33,664 nucleotides of DNA from Cochliopodium minus (lineage: Eukaryota; Discosea; Himatismenida; Cochliopodiidae), in contig JAMYWO010000016.1 in NCBI GenBank assembly GCA_024220525.1, positions 197,580 through 231,243 on the forward strand, given 5' to 3'. Each line of letters begins with the position of its first letter. Position 1 is the first letter of the stretch. This document shows, in pieces, positions 11,041 to 22,728 of the stretch. The position numbers and the translations under genes were made by a program. The notes under the pieces were generated by a model. It searched no databases and was not told where the DNA came from. It saw only the letters and a program-made list of their open reading frames with translations.

Positions 11041-14000
11041 ATGGAAGAGCATCAATCAGTTAAAACTGGATACCTTTATAAAAAGGGTATATATTTTTCA
11101 TCAAACCATTCTATAAATATTTATATAATTTTATTCTTAAACAGGACAAAATAGAACTAATTGGAAAAAAAGATATTTTGTTTTAACAGGCTCTGAATTA
11201 TCATATTACACATCAGATAATGTATTATCAAAGGAATATTTATTTTATATTTTTAAATTATAATATATCTTTAGTCTATTCAAAGCCTGGGTACAATTTA
11301 TTTATATAATACCACTATAATCCCAGATCAGACAGACAGAAAAAGTAAAAAAACTCATTGTCTTTCCATAATCCCCCAAAATCAAAATGAGAGAACTTAT
11401 TATCTCTCGTGTTCATCTGAACAAGAAAGAAATGATTGGATGCAAACAATTTCTTTCAATTCAAAACTGAGACCCTCAATAATAATGGACAATATATCTT
11501 TCCCTCCATTGAAGCAAGGTTATTTGATCAAAAAAGGGCATATCAGAAAAAATTGGAAGCAAAGATGGTTCATATTAAGATATAATGTTATGTATTATTA
11601 TAAGAATAGAAATGATGAGGTTTAATTCTTCAATACTTGAAATATTTTCAAATTAATCCTATTATAGAAAAAGAATAGATGCTTGGGAGTGATTCCTCTC
11701 AATGACACTCAAATAGAAATTATTAAAAAAGGTACAAATGCCTTTATTTGGTCAGTATTTCATCCATCAAGAAAAATCTTTTATTTGGCAGCACCAGATC
11801 TCAATAGTATGGAGTCTTGGTAATTGATTTTCAATTATTATAATGTATTCTTTTTGAATCCTTTATAGGATACATTCAATCAATCAAGCAATCCATAAAT
11901 CAAATGATACTATTGAATATAATAAATATTTTGTTTCTACAATTGGGAAAACTGATGCATCTGGAGAATACAAAATGACATCTGAAGATGTTCCTATTTC
12001 AACCAATTTCATGCTTATCAAATATAATATGATTTTTTTCTTAGATGATGCAAAGGTTTGAAATATTCAAAAATTTAAAGTTCCATCCATTTTAATCTTG
12101 ATTTTAGTCATATCATCCCAAACATGCTTTGACATTGGAAAATTCTGCCTTTTTTGTTGGGAAATCAGATCCAGGAGTGATAATCATCAATAATGCATCT
12201 TCCACTTATCGATTAGAGATGAGAAGCGAACAAATAGCAACGCAGTGGATCAATTTCCTCAATGAAGCAAAGGAGAATGGAGAGAAAATGAACAAAGAAG
12301 CATTCAACAAAATCACCAATGATGAGCCTATCCCCTCGAGAGAAAATACCTTGAGAGCAATAAAAGAGTTAATTGAAAATGAAAATGAAATACCTGAATC
12401 AAATAATAACACAAATAATACCACCAACAATAATAATAACACCAATAATACTAACTATAATACTTATAATACTGATAATGTGATGATTACACGCAGAATA
12501 AGGACGAGTGATCTGGATGACCTTGATGATGAGAATGAATCAATATTTCTTAGTGGGGTGAGGGAGATGGTCAATTTGATTTCAGATTTCAAGGATACCG
12601 ACTCAAAGCAAGACCTCTATACAGTAGAATCTGGACAATTAGATTCTCTCATCGAATCGGATTCTTCCAAAGAAAGAGAGTTGGAAAATCTCAGAAAAAA
12701 ACAGCTTCAACAACAAAACCAACAGCAACAACAAAACCAGCCCCAAGATAAAAAGTACGATTTCGATGTTAACACAAATGAGTTGGACATCACTTTTAGC
12801 GAGGAAATTCAAACCACCAATTTTACAACCAACACCACTTCTAAAATAGTAAAAAATTTTCAAGATCAATATGAACATAAAAAACATTAAATTTTCAATT
12901 AAATTTATTTTTTTTAATTTAATAATAAATTCATTAAATAATTATTAAATGATAATTGATCATTTTTTTTATTAAAAAAAGGATTCAGAGAGAATAAAAA
13001 ATTTGGACAACATAAACAACCAATTAGACAAACAACTAACAGAGAAGGGGAACGACCAGTACCTCCAAATGAACTCCATCTTGGAAATGTTAGACAACGA
13101 CTTTATAGACTTGGATCAACTAAAAAAAAACCCCTCCAAAAAACCCCTCCAACTCTCCAGCAACAATAACAACAAAGCCCTCCCCATCAACCCCAACTCT
13201 CTCAAAAATAATGCTAATTCCAATTCCACCCATTCTTCTCCTAATCTTAACAAAAATGCACCCAAAACATCCAACACATTCAATACATCCAACACATCCA
13301 ATACATCCAATACATCCAATACATCCAACACATCCAATACATCCAATACATCCAATACATCCAACACTTCCAATGTTACTTTGACAAACAAAAATATAAG
13401 CAGGGTGGTGAGGAACAATTATGACTCGAATAACAGTTTTGACACTTCCAAGTTGGATGACTCGGGTATCATGGACAGTGAGGGTGGTTTGGAGGACCTT
13501 TTAGAGGACATACATGAGCAGAAGCAGATACTTTTGGAGAGGCAGAAGAGAAAGGAGGAGAAGAAGGGGAAAGGTCCTCTCAACAAACTTTTGCACAAAA
13601 AAGAAGAAAATCCCAAATCCAAAATTCTTTTCCAACAAAATCAAAACCCCTCCAACCACAACGAAGAGTACATCAAAAAATTCGATCCTTCTTATCAACC
13701 CAAAGAAACCAACGATGTCGACAGTCTCATCAAGTCTATTCAAGAAAAGGGAAAGAAAGAAGAATTGGATCTTTCTCATTATCAACAATTTGACACTTTT
13801 GTTCAGAAAATGGAAAATGATTTGCACAAAGACACTTCCAATCTCGACAGAGATCATGAACTCAATTCTATTTTGGCTTCCATTCAACATTTGGCTCAGT
13901 CCCTCAACCCTGATGATCCCCATTCTTCCATCCTCGCTCCCCTCCCCAAATCTTCTCCCTCCCCTCTTTCTCCCTCCCCTACCCCCACTTCCTCTAACAT

Positions 14001-15477
14001 CCTTACTTCCTCTAACATCGTTACTCCATCTACCACCCTTACTCCATCTACCACCCTTACTCCATCTATCTCTACTCCTAATACTAATACTACTAATACA
14101 AATAATACTAATAATAAGAACAATAATAGAAATAAAAATAATAATGGCATTGATAAGAATAATAATAATAACACTAATAATAATAAAAGTAATAATAATA
14201 ATAACACTAATAATAATAAAAGTAATAATAATAAAAATAATAATAACTCTTCTATAAACAATAATGGTCCCAAAAATCCTTCTATTAATAGCACCAACGG
14301 TATTAATAAGAACAATACCAAATCTGATAGTAAAACCAAAAATACTACAAATACGAATAATAACACTAACAATGTTACTACTTTAAATAATAACACTAAC
14401 AACACTATATTAAATAATAACACTAACAATGTTACTACTTTAAATAATAACACTAACAACACTATATTAAATAATAACACTAACAATGTTACTACTTTAA
14501 ATAATAACACTAACAACACTATATTAAACAATAACACTAACAATGTTACTACTTTAAATAATAATGTAAATAACACAAATAACACTATTAAAAGTACCAA
14601 CACTGGTAATACAAATAATAAAAATAACAATAATAATCCATACCACAACAACATAAACTACAATGCATCTACAACCACTCTGGGAGGTACCAAAATATTT
14701 TATTATTCTCCCATAAACAGTAATGGTTCTTCTACCAAACTTCCTCCCATCCTTCAAAACCCTTCTCTCAACAGTAACAGTAACAAAAATGAGAATCCCT
14801 ACATGAGTAAATTTTCAAATCCTCTTCCAAATAATTCCAACAATAATTTTAATTCTCATACTAATCTAAACAACAGCAATGGTGGATCTAAAACTTATCA
14901 TCTACAACCTCTCAATAATCCTTCTAATAATAATAACTACAATAATAATAATAATAATTCAAATCTTTATCTCAACAAACATTCTAATCCTCTCCCTTCT
15001 CTTCCTCCTCTTTCTTTGAATAATAACAATAATTACAACAGTAATCACTACAATAGTAGCAATCCTTCTAATCCCCTTTTCTCTCCCAAATCCCAAAACA
15101 ACATTTTATCTTCTAAATCCCAAAACATCAACAATAACACCCCCTGTACTAATCCCACTTCTCCCAAAAATGGAAAAACAATTTATTTTTTCACTCCTGT
15201 AAACTCTTCAAGTAACCCAAAATTAGGGGAAAATAAAACTCAATTAACAAACAATTCAGTTAGTTGCACCAAGTGCTCAACAAAACAATCCAAACAAAAT
15301 ATAAAGTGTATAAAATGTAATCTCCCCTTTCTAAGTTCCAGTACCTACTCAAAACCTTTGCCACAACCAAAGTCTGTTAAAAAAGAGGAAGAAGAATTGG
15401 AGGAACTCGAAGAGTTAGAAGAACTGGAAGAAATCAATGTTCCTCCAACTAGAGTACCTATCAATAATCAAAATTGA
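11041..15477 (+). CDS. Multi-PH-domain protein with giant Asn/Thr/Ser-rich tail
   Basis: Exons 11041-11086, 11145-11221, 11275-11619, 11668-11819, 11869-12055, 12108-12848 and 12982-15477 give 1347 residues. PH1 (about 8-101) has TGYLYKKG, NWKKRYFVLTGSELSYY and the terminal QERNDWMQTI helix. PH2 (about 121-212) has QGYLIKKGHIRKNWKQRWFI. A degenerate third PH-like unit (about 225-320) ends in EQIATQWINFLNEA. PH domains bind phosphoinositides or proteins at membranes. The rest is disordered: Asn/Thr tracts, Gln tract, about ten NTS repeats, a Pro/Ser/Thr block, a 19-residue tandem repeat, a CxxC pair (CTKCSTKQSKQNIKCIKC) that could bind zinc, and a Glu/Leu-rich end. The link to the last exon rests on a phase-0 donor at 12849. 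Without it the first product would stop at 12890 and the tail would lack a start. Likely a membrane-signalling scaffold. Confidence 0.85.
13270..13373 (+). repeat. 9-bp coding minisatellite (Asn-Thr-Ser)n
   Basis: About ten copies of AATACATCC/AACACATCC encode NTS repeats in the PH protein. The copies differ only at synonymous C/T sites. Confidence 0.9.
14356..14575 (+). repeat. 57-bp coding minisatellite (19 residues)
   Basis: Three full copies plus a partial one of a 57-bp unit encode LNNNTNNVTTLNNNTNNTI in the PH protein tail. Copies are nearly identical at DNA level, so the expansion is recent. Confidence 0.9.
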
Positions 15478-15844
15478 TATTGTGTAAAATAAAATTTTTG
15501 AATATACTAGTATTTCCTTGAGTTAATTTCAAGAAACTAAACCTATTTAATTTGTACAGTGGTGAAGACAATTTAATAGTTTTTATCAAGACAAATGTCT
15601 ATCTATTTAAACATTGAATATAAATATTTAATATTTTTATTTGACTATATCAACAAACTTACCAGTATTGAGCCAGAATAAATATTTAACAAATTCACCA
15701 ACCTAAAACCATTATCACCAATAAATTGAATTTCTCTTAAACATTGACTTCGTAAATCCATATGATATACAAAAAACTCTTTTTAATAATATCAAAAATT
15801 ATCAAATATTTCTAAAAATACAAGAAAGTCCTCTCCCAAAATTA
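15478..15844. other. Convergent intergenic spacer, no gene seen
   Basis: About 370 bp of AT-rich DNA lie between the stop of the PH gene and the stop of the coiled-coil gene. All frames are short and no structure stands out. Confidence 0.6.
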
Positions 15845-16613
15845 TTATATCACTATTTTGATTCCAAATATTTTTTCGTAACCTTCTTTTTCATAATTAA
15901 AGTTTTGTGTGATTCTAAATTCAAGTTTTCTTTTAGATTCTTCATAATTTTCAATTTCCTTCCACAAACTTTCTTCATATTTTTCTTTCAATTCTTTTTT
16001 ATGTTCTCTTTTTCTTTTTCTTCTCTTTCTTTTTCCCTTTTTTTTTCTCTTTCTTCTCTTTCTTCTCTTCTTTTTTTTTCTCTTTCTTCTCTTTCTTCTC
16101 TTTCACTTTCTTCTCTTCTTTTTTTTTCTTTTTCTTCTCTTCTCTTTTCTTTTTCTAATCTCTTTATTTCTTTTTCAACTCTTTCTCTCTTTCTCTCTTT
16201 CTCTTTCTCTTTCTCTTTCTCTTTCTCTTTCTCTTTCTCTTTCTCTTTCTCTTTCTCTTTCTCTTTCTCTTTCTTTTTCTTTTTCCAGCTCTCTTTCCTT
16301 TTCTTCTTTTAGAAGATGTTTTCTTTCTCTTTTTTTTCTTTTCTCATTAAGCTCTATTTCTAATATTTCTCTTTTTTGTTCATAATCTTTGTCTGATTTT
16401 TCATCACTTATATCACTCTTCTCAAATGATTCAAGAAACTCCAACATATCTAGTTTATAACATTCTAATTTTTTTTTCCATTCTTTTATCATTTCATTTC
16501 TTCTCTTTTCCTTTTTCTTTTTATCAATTTCTTCATATTCTTCATCTATTATAACTTTAATTTCTTCAAGAAAGTTTTTATATTCAAAAAATAATAATTG
16601 ATTGTTCAAACAT
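15845..16613 (-). pseudogene. Glu/Lys/Arg-rich coiled-coil gene with disrupted frame
   Basis: One reading frame runs from about 16609 through EYKNFLEEIKVIIDEEYEEI, WKKKLECYKLDMLEFLESF and a long Glu-Arg repeat to a stop at 16177-16175. The same frame becomes coding-like again from about 16005 (ELKEKYEESLWKEIENYEES to IFGIKIVI) and stops at 15847-15845. Between them (16179-16006) a second frame is coding-like (VEKEIKRLEKEKRREEKEKK). The only ATG at the front (16613) is out of frame by one base at a T6 run. Either homopolymer and repeat errors or real indels shifted the frame three times, or a purine-rich intron (donor GTTGAA at 16179, acceptor at 16007-16006, which also keeps frame) is removed. 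The product would be a highly charged coiled coil of about 200-255 residues, function unknown. Confidence 0.55.
16185..16275. repeat. CTTTCT hexamer array
   Basis: About fifteen units of CTTTCT on the + strand read as Glu-Arg or Lys-Glu on the - strand. It lies inside the disrupted coiled-coil gene and is a likely site of length error. Confidence 0.9.
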
Positions 16614-17170
16614 TCGATTTTTTTTTAATTATATTATTTTATTAAATTAAAAAAATAAAGCGTTATTTATTAAAATTTTTTTTCATTTGGCGGTGAAATT
16701 TATTAAGATATTAATTATTTAAACTTTTTGAACTTTTTGGACTTGATTTTTCTAGAAAAAATGAATTATCTATAAACTCGGTATTTGAATTGAAAAAAAA
16801 AATCTGTTTTTAATCTTTTTCAATTCATCTTCATTGTTCAAAAGTCTGAATGAAAATGATAAATTAACAATAATTGCAACATGAAGCCAAAGGATGTTTT
16901 TGAATAGGATGTCTCCATTGTTGTTTCAAACATTGAAATATTTTTAAACTTACATAACATCAATTAAATAATTTTGAAACCATTTCTTCAATCATTGAGT
17001 GATACTTATAAAAATAAATAAAATTTCGAACTAAAAATCAAATTATATAATAAAACGGAAAGAAAATAAAGAGATGGATTGAATTAGAAATCATCTCAAT
17101 AAAATCTCAATAATTAAAATTAATATAAATAAAAAATAATTAAAAAAAATATATAACAAAGTATTAAATA
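16614..17170. other. Divergent intergenic region, no gene seen
   Basis: 557 bp between the coiled-coil gene (-) and the Cys-rich gene (+). It is AT-rich with poly-T and poly-A stretches and no ORF or conserved motif that I recognise. It presumably holds two promoters. Confidence 0.6.
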
Positions 17171-17428
17171 ATGGGAACTTGTGTAGCAAAATTTTGTATT
17201 TGTGGGGAACATGCAGGAGCATCAGTTTGCGAAATTGGATGTTGCTGGTAAATAACAATTAAATTTTATGTTTTAAATTAATACAATCCTTTTAGTTGGA
17301 AATGGTGTTCAAAAACAAATTTGCCACAAACTGGAAATGTCTGTTTGTGCTGTTTCTGCGAATCTAACAGACAAGAAAGACTGACGCCGGTGATAACAAA
17401 AAAGATGAAGGCAAAATACAAAATATAG
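17171..17428 (+). CDS. Small Cys-rich protein, possibly N-terminally acylated
   Basis: Two exons, 17171-17247 and 17296-17428 (phase 2, TAG stop), encode 69 residues with 12 cysteines. The start MGTCVAKFCICG has Gly2 and Cys4, the arrangement seen in dually myristoylated and palmitoylated proteins, although residue 6 is Ala instead of the preferred Ser/Thr. Cysteines cluster at 9/11, 20, 24-26, 30 and 42/44/45/47 (GCCCWKWCS, CLCCFC). The C terminus is basic (TKKMKAKYKI). There is no signal peptide. Possibilities are a membrane-associated Cys-rich protein of the PLAC8 type or a metal binder; I do not recognise the family. It is convergent with the cathepsin gene, 200 bp apart. Confidence 0.8.
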
Positions 17429-17628
17429 TGTTAATACGCTATGGATAACCATTTTGAATTATTTAATTAAAATGTTTTGTTTATTCTTTTTAATAATTTT
17501 AAAGTTGGAATTAATATAAATTTTGAATTTTCCACCTTAATTGTTATTGTTCAACGGTAAAAAAATGATTTCACAAAATGAAAAAGTAAATTAATTTGGG
17601 AAATATATTTTAATTGAAAACAATCTAT

Positions 17629-19049
17629 TTATTTAAGTTTTGGGGTACCTCCAACAACTCCACTTTCAATTCCACATTCGTTAGCACCTCTCAAAATCTT
17701 AAAGAAACCCTTGTTTCCCCAAGTGGTGGTCCATGAGTTTGCAACTTCCCAGTATGGGAGATCGTTTTCAGTACCATAACCAATAATTTTGATAGCATGT
17801 CCTCCCAAGTATGCACCAGAGGTGTGTTGGTAAACTCCGGATTTATAGTGAATGAAATCTTCATAAACAGAAAATGCTCCTTCAACAGGTCCATGGGTGA
17901 AAATTTCAGTGCAGATTTTATCTTGTTCAGGTCCTAATTCAAAGAAAATGTTGAATTAATTTTATAACAAGATTATACAATTTAAATATGCACACAAAGT
18001 TTTATTTATATAAATACAAGTTAATTTTGTGGAATCTTACCAACATAGTAGTGATCGCTGATATATTTCTTATCAGAATCATAGTTGGCTGAGTTGTTGC
18101 ATTTCTTGACGCAAGAAGGAGTTGGAACAAAGTTCAAGCAAGGTTGTTGAGCTGGTGGGCAAGTAGGAATGGTATCTAGAAAAGAAATTGCAATTATGAT
18201 TCAATTTGATAATGAAAATTTCAAATGAAAAAGGAAATATTACATGGAGAACATGCTGCAGATACAATACCATTTCTTTCCACCCATCCCTAATCAAAGT
18301 TTAATTATTTTTATATTAATTATAAGAAAATTCTAAAGAAAATTATTTCAAATATATAATTTTTTTTTACCCAAGCAGAATAAGGATCACCACCTTTGTT
18401 TACGGAAAGAAAATGAGATATAAATAAGAGAGTTATAAATTTTTTTATATACCTTCACATCCTCCTTGTTCAGAATCACAGGTTACTAAATCCATTTCGG
18501 ACAATTCAATGATAACACTAGCATTGGAATTAATACAGAATCTATCAGTAATGGATTCAATAGCTCCAAAAGCCCAGCAACTTCCACATCTTTAAAAGTA
18601 ATCATTTTGTCATGAAATATAAGAAAATTTTTTTTTTTTACTCAGCTTGATTGAGAATGGTTCCAATGGTGGTACATCTTGGCCATGCAGATCTGGAATC
18701 AAAGGTAGTTGGGGTTGCTTTGATTTGTTCTTCAGTAAAGGTAATAGATGGTTCGTTGGTTCTGGTGAACAAATGAGATCCCATGAGTCTTTTAACTTGT
18801 TTCATAGTCTTTCCTTTCCACATCTTTTAAAAATATATATATTTTTTTAGCCTAAATAATATTTTTCTATTGAAATTTCTTTACATCGTGGTTTTCTGCA
18901 GTCCATGAAGTTTTTTTTTTGTTGATCAAATCAACGAGTCTTGGATTGTATGCAGGTACTTTGGAATCATCTTGTACTTTACCATCACGGAAAATTGGTG
19001 CTGCGAATGCAATTGCGAAAATCAAAAAAAGGCAAATGATGAATTTCAT
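17629..19049 (-). CDS. Cathepsin B-like cysteine protease (preproenzyme)
   Basis: Exons 19049-18885, 18823-18642, 18589-18453, 18393-18371, 18289-18244, 18175-18041 and 17933-17629 encode 330 residues, the usual length for preprocathepsin B. The signal peptide is [18 protein letters not shown]. The propeptide has TSWTAENHD and KQVKRLMG. The catalytic set is complete: oxyanion Gln in LNQAE, Cys120 in CGSCWAFGA, His in [11 protein letters not shown] and Asn in [26 protein letters not shown] and [18 protein letters not shown] are typical of the B type. The region equal to the occluding loop reads CPPAQQPC, without the two His that give cathepsin B its dipeptidyl carboxypeptidase activity, so it is probably an endopeptidase. 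A lysosomal or secreted role is expected. It lies 257 bp downstream of the CDK gene, same strand. Confidence 0.96.
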
Positions 19050-19306
19050 TCTTTAATTTTTTTTTTTTAAAAAAATTTATTATTTATAAATTCTTATTTT
19101 TGTGTATGAAAAATATCTTTCTTAATTTCAAATATTAATCTATAAAGCTAATTTGATCAAAATTATACACATTTCGTATTTATTTGATTTGAAGGAAAAA
19201 AAATAAATATAAATAAGACGAATATGAACCGGGAATATCGAAATGTATTTTCAAAAATTTTTTTATTTATTTATTTCTTCTTGATTCCAAATCAAAATTA
19301 ATGAAT

Positions 19307-20416
19307 TCAGAATAGATGATAAAGAGATTTGTCTACACTGTTGAAGTAAGGATGTTCCAAAGATCTGCGACCGGAGATTCTTTTTGAGGGCTCATAAATC
19401 AACAATTGCTTCAAAAGGTCAAGTCCTTCCTTGTCGACCAAAACATTTCCTTCAACGGTGACAGCACTTTCCAAAGGTTTAGCTTTCCATTTAGGGAAGG
19501 TAGGTCTATATTCGGGTAAGTCAGTAACATTGGACCAAACTTCATTACTAGGAGTTCCCAAGAGTTGAAAAATTTTGTATAATTCATCAATTTCGCAGTC
19601 TCCAGGAAACAAAGGAATCTTGGTGATCATTTCTGCAAAGATGCATCCGATGGACCACATATCGATAGGTGTAGAATATTTTTCTTGTCCCATCAACACT
19701 TCAGGTGCTCTGTACCAGAGGGTGACAACTTCGTGGGTATATACAGGAAGTGGAATTGAAAATGCTCTTGCGAGACCAAAATCTGCAATCTTGAGCAATC
19801 CATTCTTGTCGATCAATCTTATATTAAAATGATTAATTTAGTTTTGGTATCAAAAAATTTTCTTACAAGTTTTGTGGTTTCAAATCTCTGTGCTATTATT
19901 GGTTGAAAAAGAATTTGTTTATTGTCAAAAAAAAATAAACAGGAATTTTTAAAAAACTTACCAATACTCTATGGATATGACAAAATGAGATTCCGAGTAA
20001 AAGTTGATAAGTATAGCTCTGAGAGTGAAAAAAAATTTAATATTAAAATTCCGTTATTTTATAAATAATTATATTACCTTGACGAGATCTTTTGGAATCA
20101 TTCCTTGACAACAATTCATAAATCCCTTCAAATCTTTATCCAAAAATTCAAAAGCAAGATAGAGCTTATGATTTTCATTTATGACATCAGTTAATTTGAC
20201 GATATTTCTATGCTTGGATACTTCTTTCAAAAGAGCAATTTCTCTGAGAGATGTAGCAGGGATCCCTTCTTCTTCACCATGTACAATGATTTTTTTTAAT
20301 GCAATATAATTGTTTGTTTTCAAATCAAATGCTTTATAAACAACCCCATATGTTCCTTTTCCAATTTTACTTTCCTTTCTAAATCTATCATTTATCGACA
20401 TAAAACTGTTATTCAT
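19307..20416 (-). CDS. Cyclin-dependent kinase (CDK1/2/5-like)
   Basis: Exons 20416-20078, 20018-19962, 19892-19867 and 19817-19307 give 310 residues, the size of a bare CDK. Order: Gly-rich loop GKGTYGVVY (19-27, with the inhibitory Thr22/Tyr23 pair), ATP-binding Lys41, cyclin-binding helix PATSLRE (53-59, in place of PSTAIRE), HRDLKPQN (133-140, in its own 26-nt exon plus the next base), DFGLARAF (153-160), and activation-loop Thr168 in [33 protein letters not shown] and the [18 protein letters not shown] insert complete the CMGC pattern. All catalytic residues are present, so it should be active and drive cell-cycle or related phosphorylation with a cyclin. The start is the first Met; Met6 is possible. 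The head-to-head spacer with the next gene is 201 bp. Confidence 0.96.
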
Positions 20417-20617
20417 TTTTGAGCAATTATTTTGGAGAAGACTTTTTTTTTTTTATATTTAAAATTTAAATAACGATTTTAATTTTGTGGAAAATAAAGG
20501 CGGCAAAATTTAATTTTCAGTTTATCAAAAATTTTTATTTTTCTCTTTGAAAAGAAGATCATTAAAAATCTGTTTAAACAAGTTGGAGAACTCCTAAAAC
20601 ATCGAAAATAAAAAAAA

Positions 20618-22646
20618 ATGAGAAAATTTGAATTAAAAAGCAAAATAAGATTATATAGCACCAACATCCCCTCCAATCATATTATATCATCATTTGATAA
20701 TTTATCTAAAAGGGTGAGAGATAATCAAGTTGATACAGTGATAGTGGCCACCTCTGGTAAAAATATAGAAAAAAATAATAAATATTGATTTAATGACTAT
20801 CAAAAGATTTGGTTGGAAGAATTGTTGGAAAGAGGTGGCCAAAATTTTAAAATAATATTATTAATAATTAATATATATTAATATTTCACCAATATCAAAA
20901 AGATATGATGCTCCATTTTGGATCAAAAAAGGAAAAGATGGAAACAGTTCAATGGGAGGTCATTTATCAAATGTTCACGTAGATATGTTGATAAATCCAG
21001 GTAAGAGAATTAAATTTGATTAAATTCAACAAGAAATAAATCTGATTTTTTAGGATTCAAAGTATCTGAAACAGTAATAAAATTTCATTGGGAACATATT
21101 TAATTTGTTTTAATATTTTTTTGATATAATTCAGTCTGATTTCCTTTTGAAACCTGATTATGCCACTGGCAGATTGTTGAGTTGGGAGCCCAAAACCGCC
21201 ATCGTGTTATCAGATGTGTTGGGGCAGGACAGCGAGCCTATCAGCGAGATGCCCAGAGAGATCTTGAAAAGCCAGATCAAGAAGGCGAAAGAGATGGGAT
21301 ATGAATCACAACTAGCAACAGAAATAGTAATTAAAAATTAAAAAAATTCATATTTCGATGAAATAATAAATAAAATATAAAAAAATTAAAATTATAATTA
21401 TTTACATTAAAATTTAATTTCCAAAAAAAAAAAGGAGTATTACCTCTACGATGGCTCTTATAAGGAGGCAGCCAAAAAGGGCTACAGGGGTTTGCAGTCA
21501 GTTGGCCATCACCCACAAGAATCACACGTGCTTACTTCTTCTAGAGAAGAAGTATTCAACAAGAAGTAATTTTTTTAGATTTTCGTTTATTATTTTATTT
21601 TTTTTATTTGATTTTGTTTGATTTTATTTGATTTTATTTGATTTTATTTGATTTCATTTGATTTTATTTTTCAAAATTTTTTTTTGTTACTTTTATTTTT
21701 TTTTTTACTTTTTTATTTTTTATTTTTTTGATTAGATTTATTTTTTATTTTATTTTTTTATTTTATTTTTTATTTTTTATTTTTTTGATTAGATTTATTT
21801 TTATTTTATTTTTTTATTTTATTTTTTATTTCAAAGTTTTTTATACATTTTTTTTTTATGATTTAAAAAGAGTGAGAGTGGCATTGAGAGAGATGGGAGT
21901 GGAAGTAGAATCAATCAGAGCGGAATATTTCCCAGGGCAATATCAACTTGATATTCACCACTCTGACCCTCTCTCCTCTTGTGACAACCTTGTTTTCTCC
22001 AAGCATACCTTAAAAAGTAAAAATTAAAAAAATTAAAAAAAAAGTTTAAAAATTAAAATAATTTCTTGAAAAAAGAAAATAAAATATCACAAAAAATAAT
22101 AATGATTAATAAAAAATGAAAAAATAAGAAAGATCAAGTTTAAAAATTAAAAAATAAAAAATAAAAATATAAAAATAAAAAAATATTAATAAAAAATGAA
22201 AAAATAAGAAAGACAAAAATCTAATTTATAAATTAAAAAATTAAAATGTAAAGTAAAAAATAAAAATAAAAAATTAAAAAAAAAATGAATAGAAAAATAA
22301 AATAAAAAGAGATTTCGATCAAAATAAAAAGCAAATTCTTTTACCTTATTTACAATATTAAATCAATTTTTTTTTATTATTCAATTAATATAGGTATTGC
22401 CGATATTGAAAAAATTTCAGCAACATTCATGGCTAAACCTGACAACACCAAGTTGGGTTCCACTGTCAACTTCCATTTCAATCTCGTAATAATTTTTTTT
22501 TTATTTTTTATTTTATTTTTTTTTCCTTTCTATTTCATTTTTTTTTAATTCAAATTTTTATTAGTTGAAAAAAGGAAAAAATGATTTTTCAGGAAATCTA
22601 CAAGATCCCAAAAATTTTCCAAAATCATTGCGCCATTTCTTAGGAG
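20618..22646 (+). CDS. Glutamine-synthetase-like enzyme, mitochondrial-type leader, 3' end missing
   Basis: Nine exons keep frame: 20618-20756, 20807-20834, 20903-21000, 21054-21073, 21135-21326, 21435-21565, 21871-22016, 22394-22485 and 22565-22646 (about 309 residues). The pattern is that of the GlnA-like family that includes gamma-glutamyl-amide synthetases: VDTVIVATSGDLVGRIVGKR, LLSWEPKTAIVLSDVLGQDS, the metal-ligand Glu in ATEIEYYLYDG, EYFPGQYQLDI and GSTVNFHFNL. They ligate ammonia or an amine to glutamate using ATP; the amine cannot be told. The N terminus (MRKFELKSKIRLYSTN) is basic with an RLYS motif, suggesting mitochondrial import. The donor at 22647 leads into a poly-T tract and no further exon follows; the C-terminal catalytic part (the NSYKR and WG..N region of the family) is absent because TAF7 sequence on the other strand begins within ~85 bp. 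Confidence 0.87.
21599..21840. repeat. T-rich intron repeats in the GS-like gene
   Basis: This part of the intron holds about six copies of ATTTTATTTG, then a ~57-bp T-rich unit containing TTTTTTGATTAGATTTATTTTT repeated twice. The flanking exons join in frame. Confidence 0.75.
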
Positions 22647-22678
22647 GTTTATTCTATTTATTCAATTATTTTTTTTTA

Positions 22679-22710
<32 letters not shown>

Positions 22711-22728
22711 TTTATTTTTTTTTTTTTT

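Noticed and set aside
12849-12890. PH protein ending at the stop at 12888-12890, with a second gene starting near 13003
   Set aside because: The second frame has no ATG at its start and is preceded by a good acceptor at 12980-12981; the GTAAAA donor at 12849 joins it in phase 0.
13116-14654. Long open frames antisense or frame-shifted to the PH protein tail (Leu/Val-rich or Ile/Leu-rich)
   Set aside because: They are shadows of AAT/AAC codon repeats; the sense frame is continuous for 830 codons and joins the upstream exons in phase.
15905-16312. Ser/Phe-rich + strand frame
   Set aside because: It is the complement of the purine-rich coiled-coil gene; a CTTTCT array is open in many frames.
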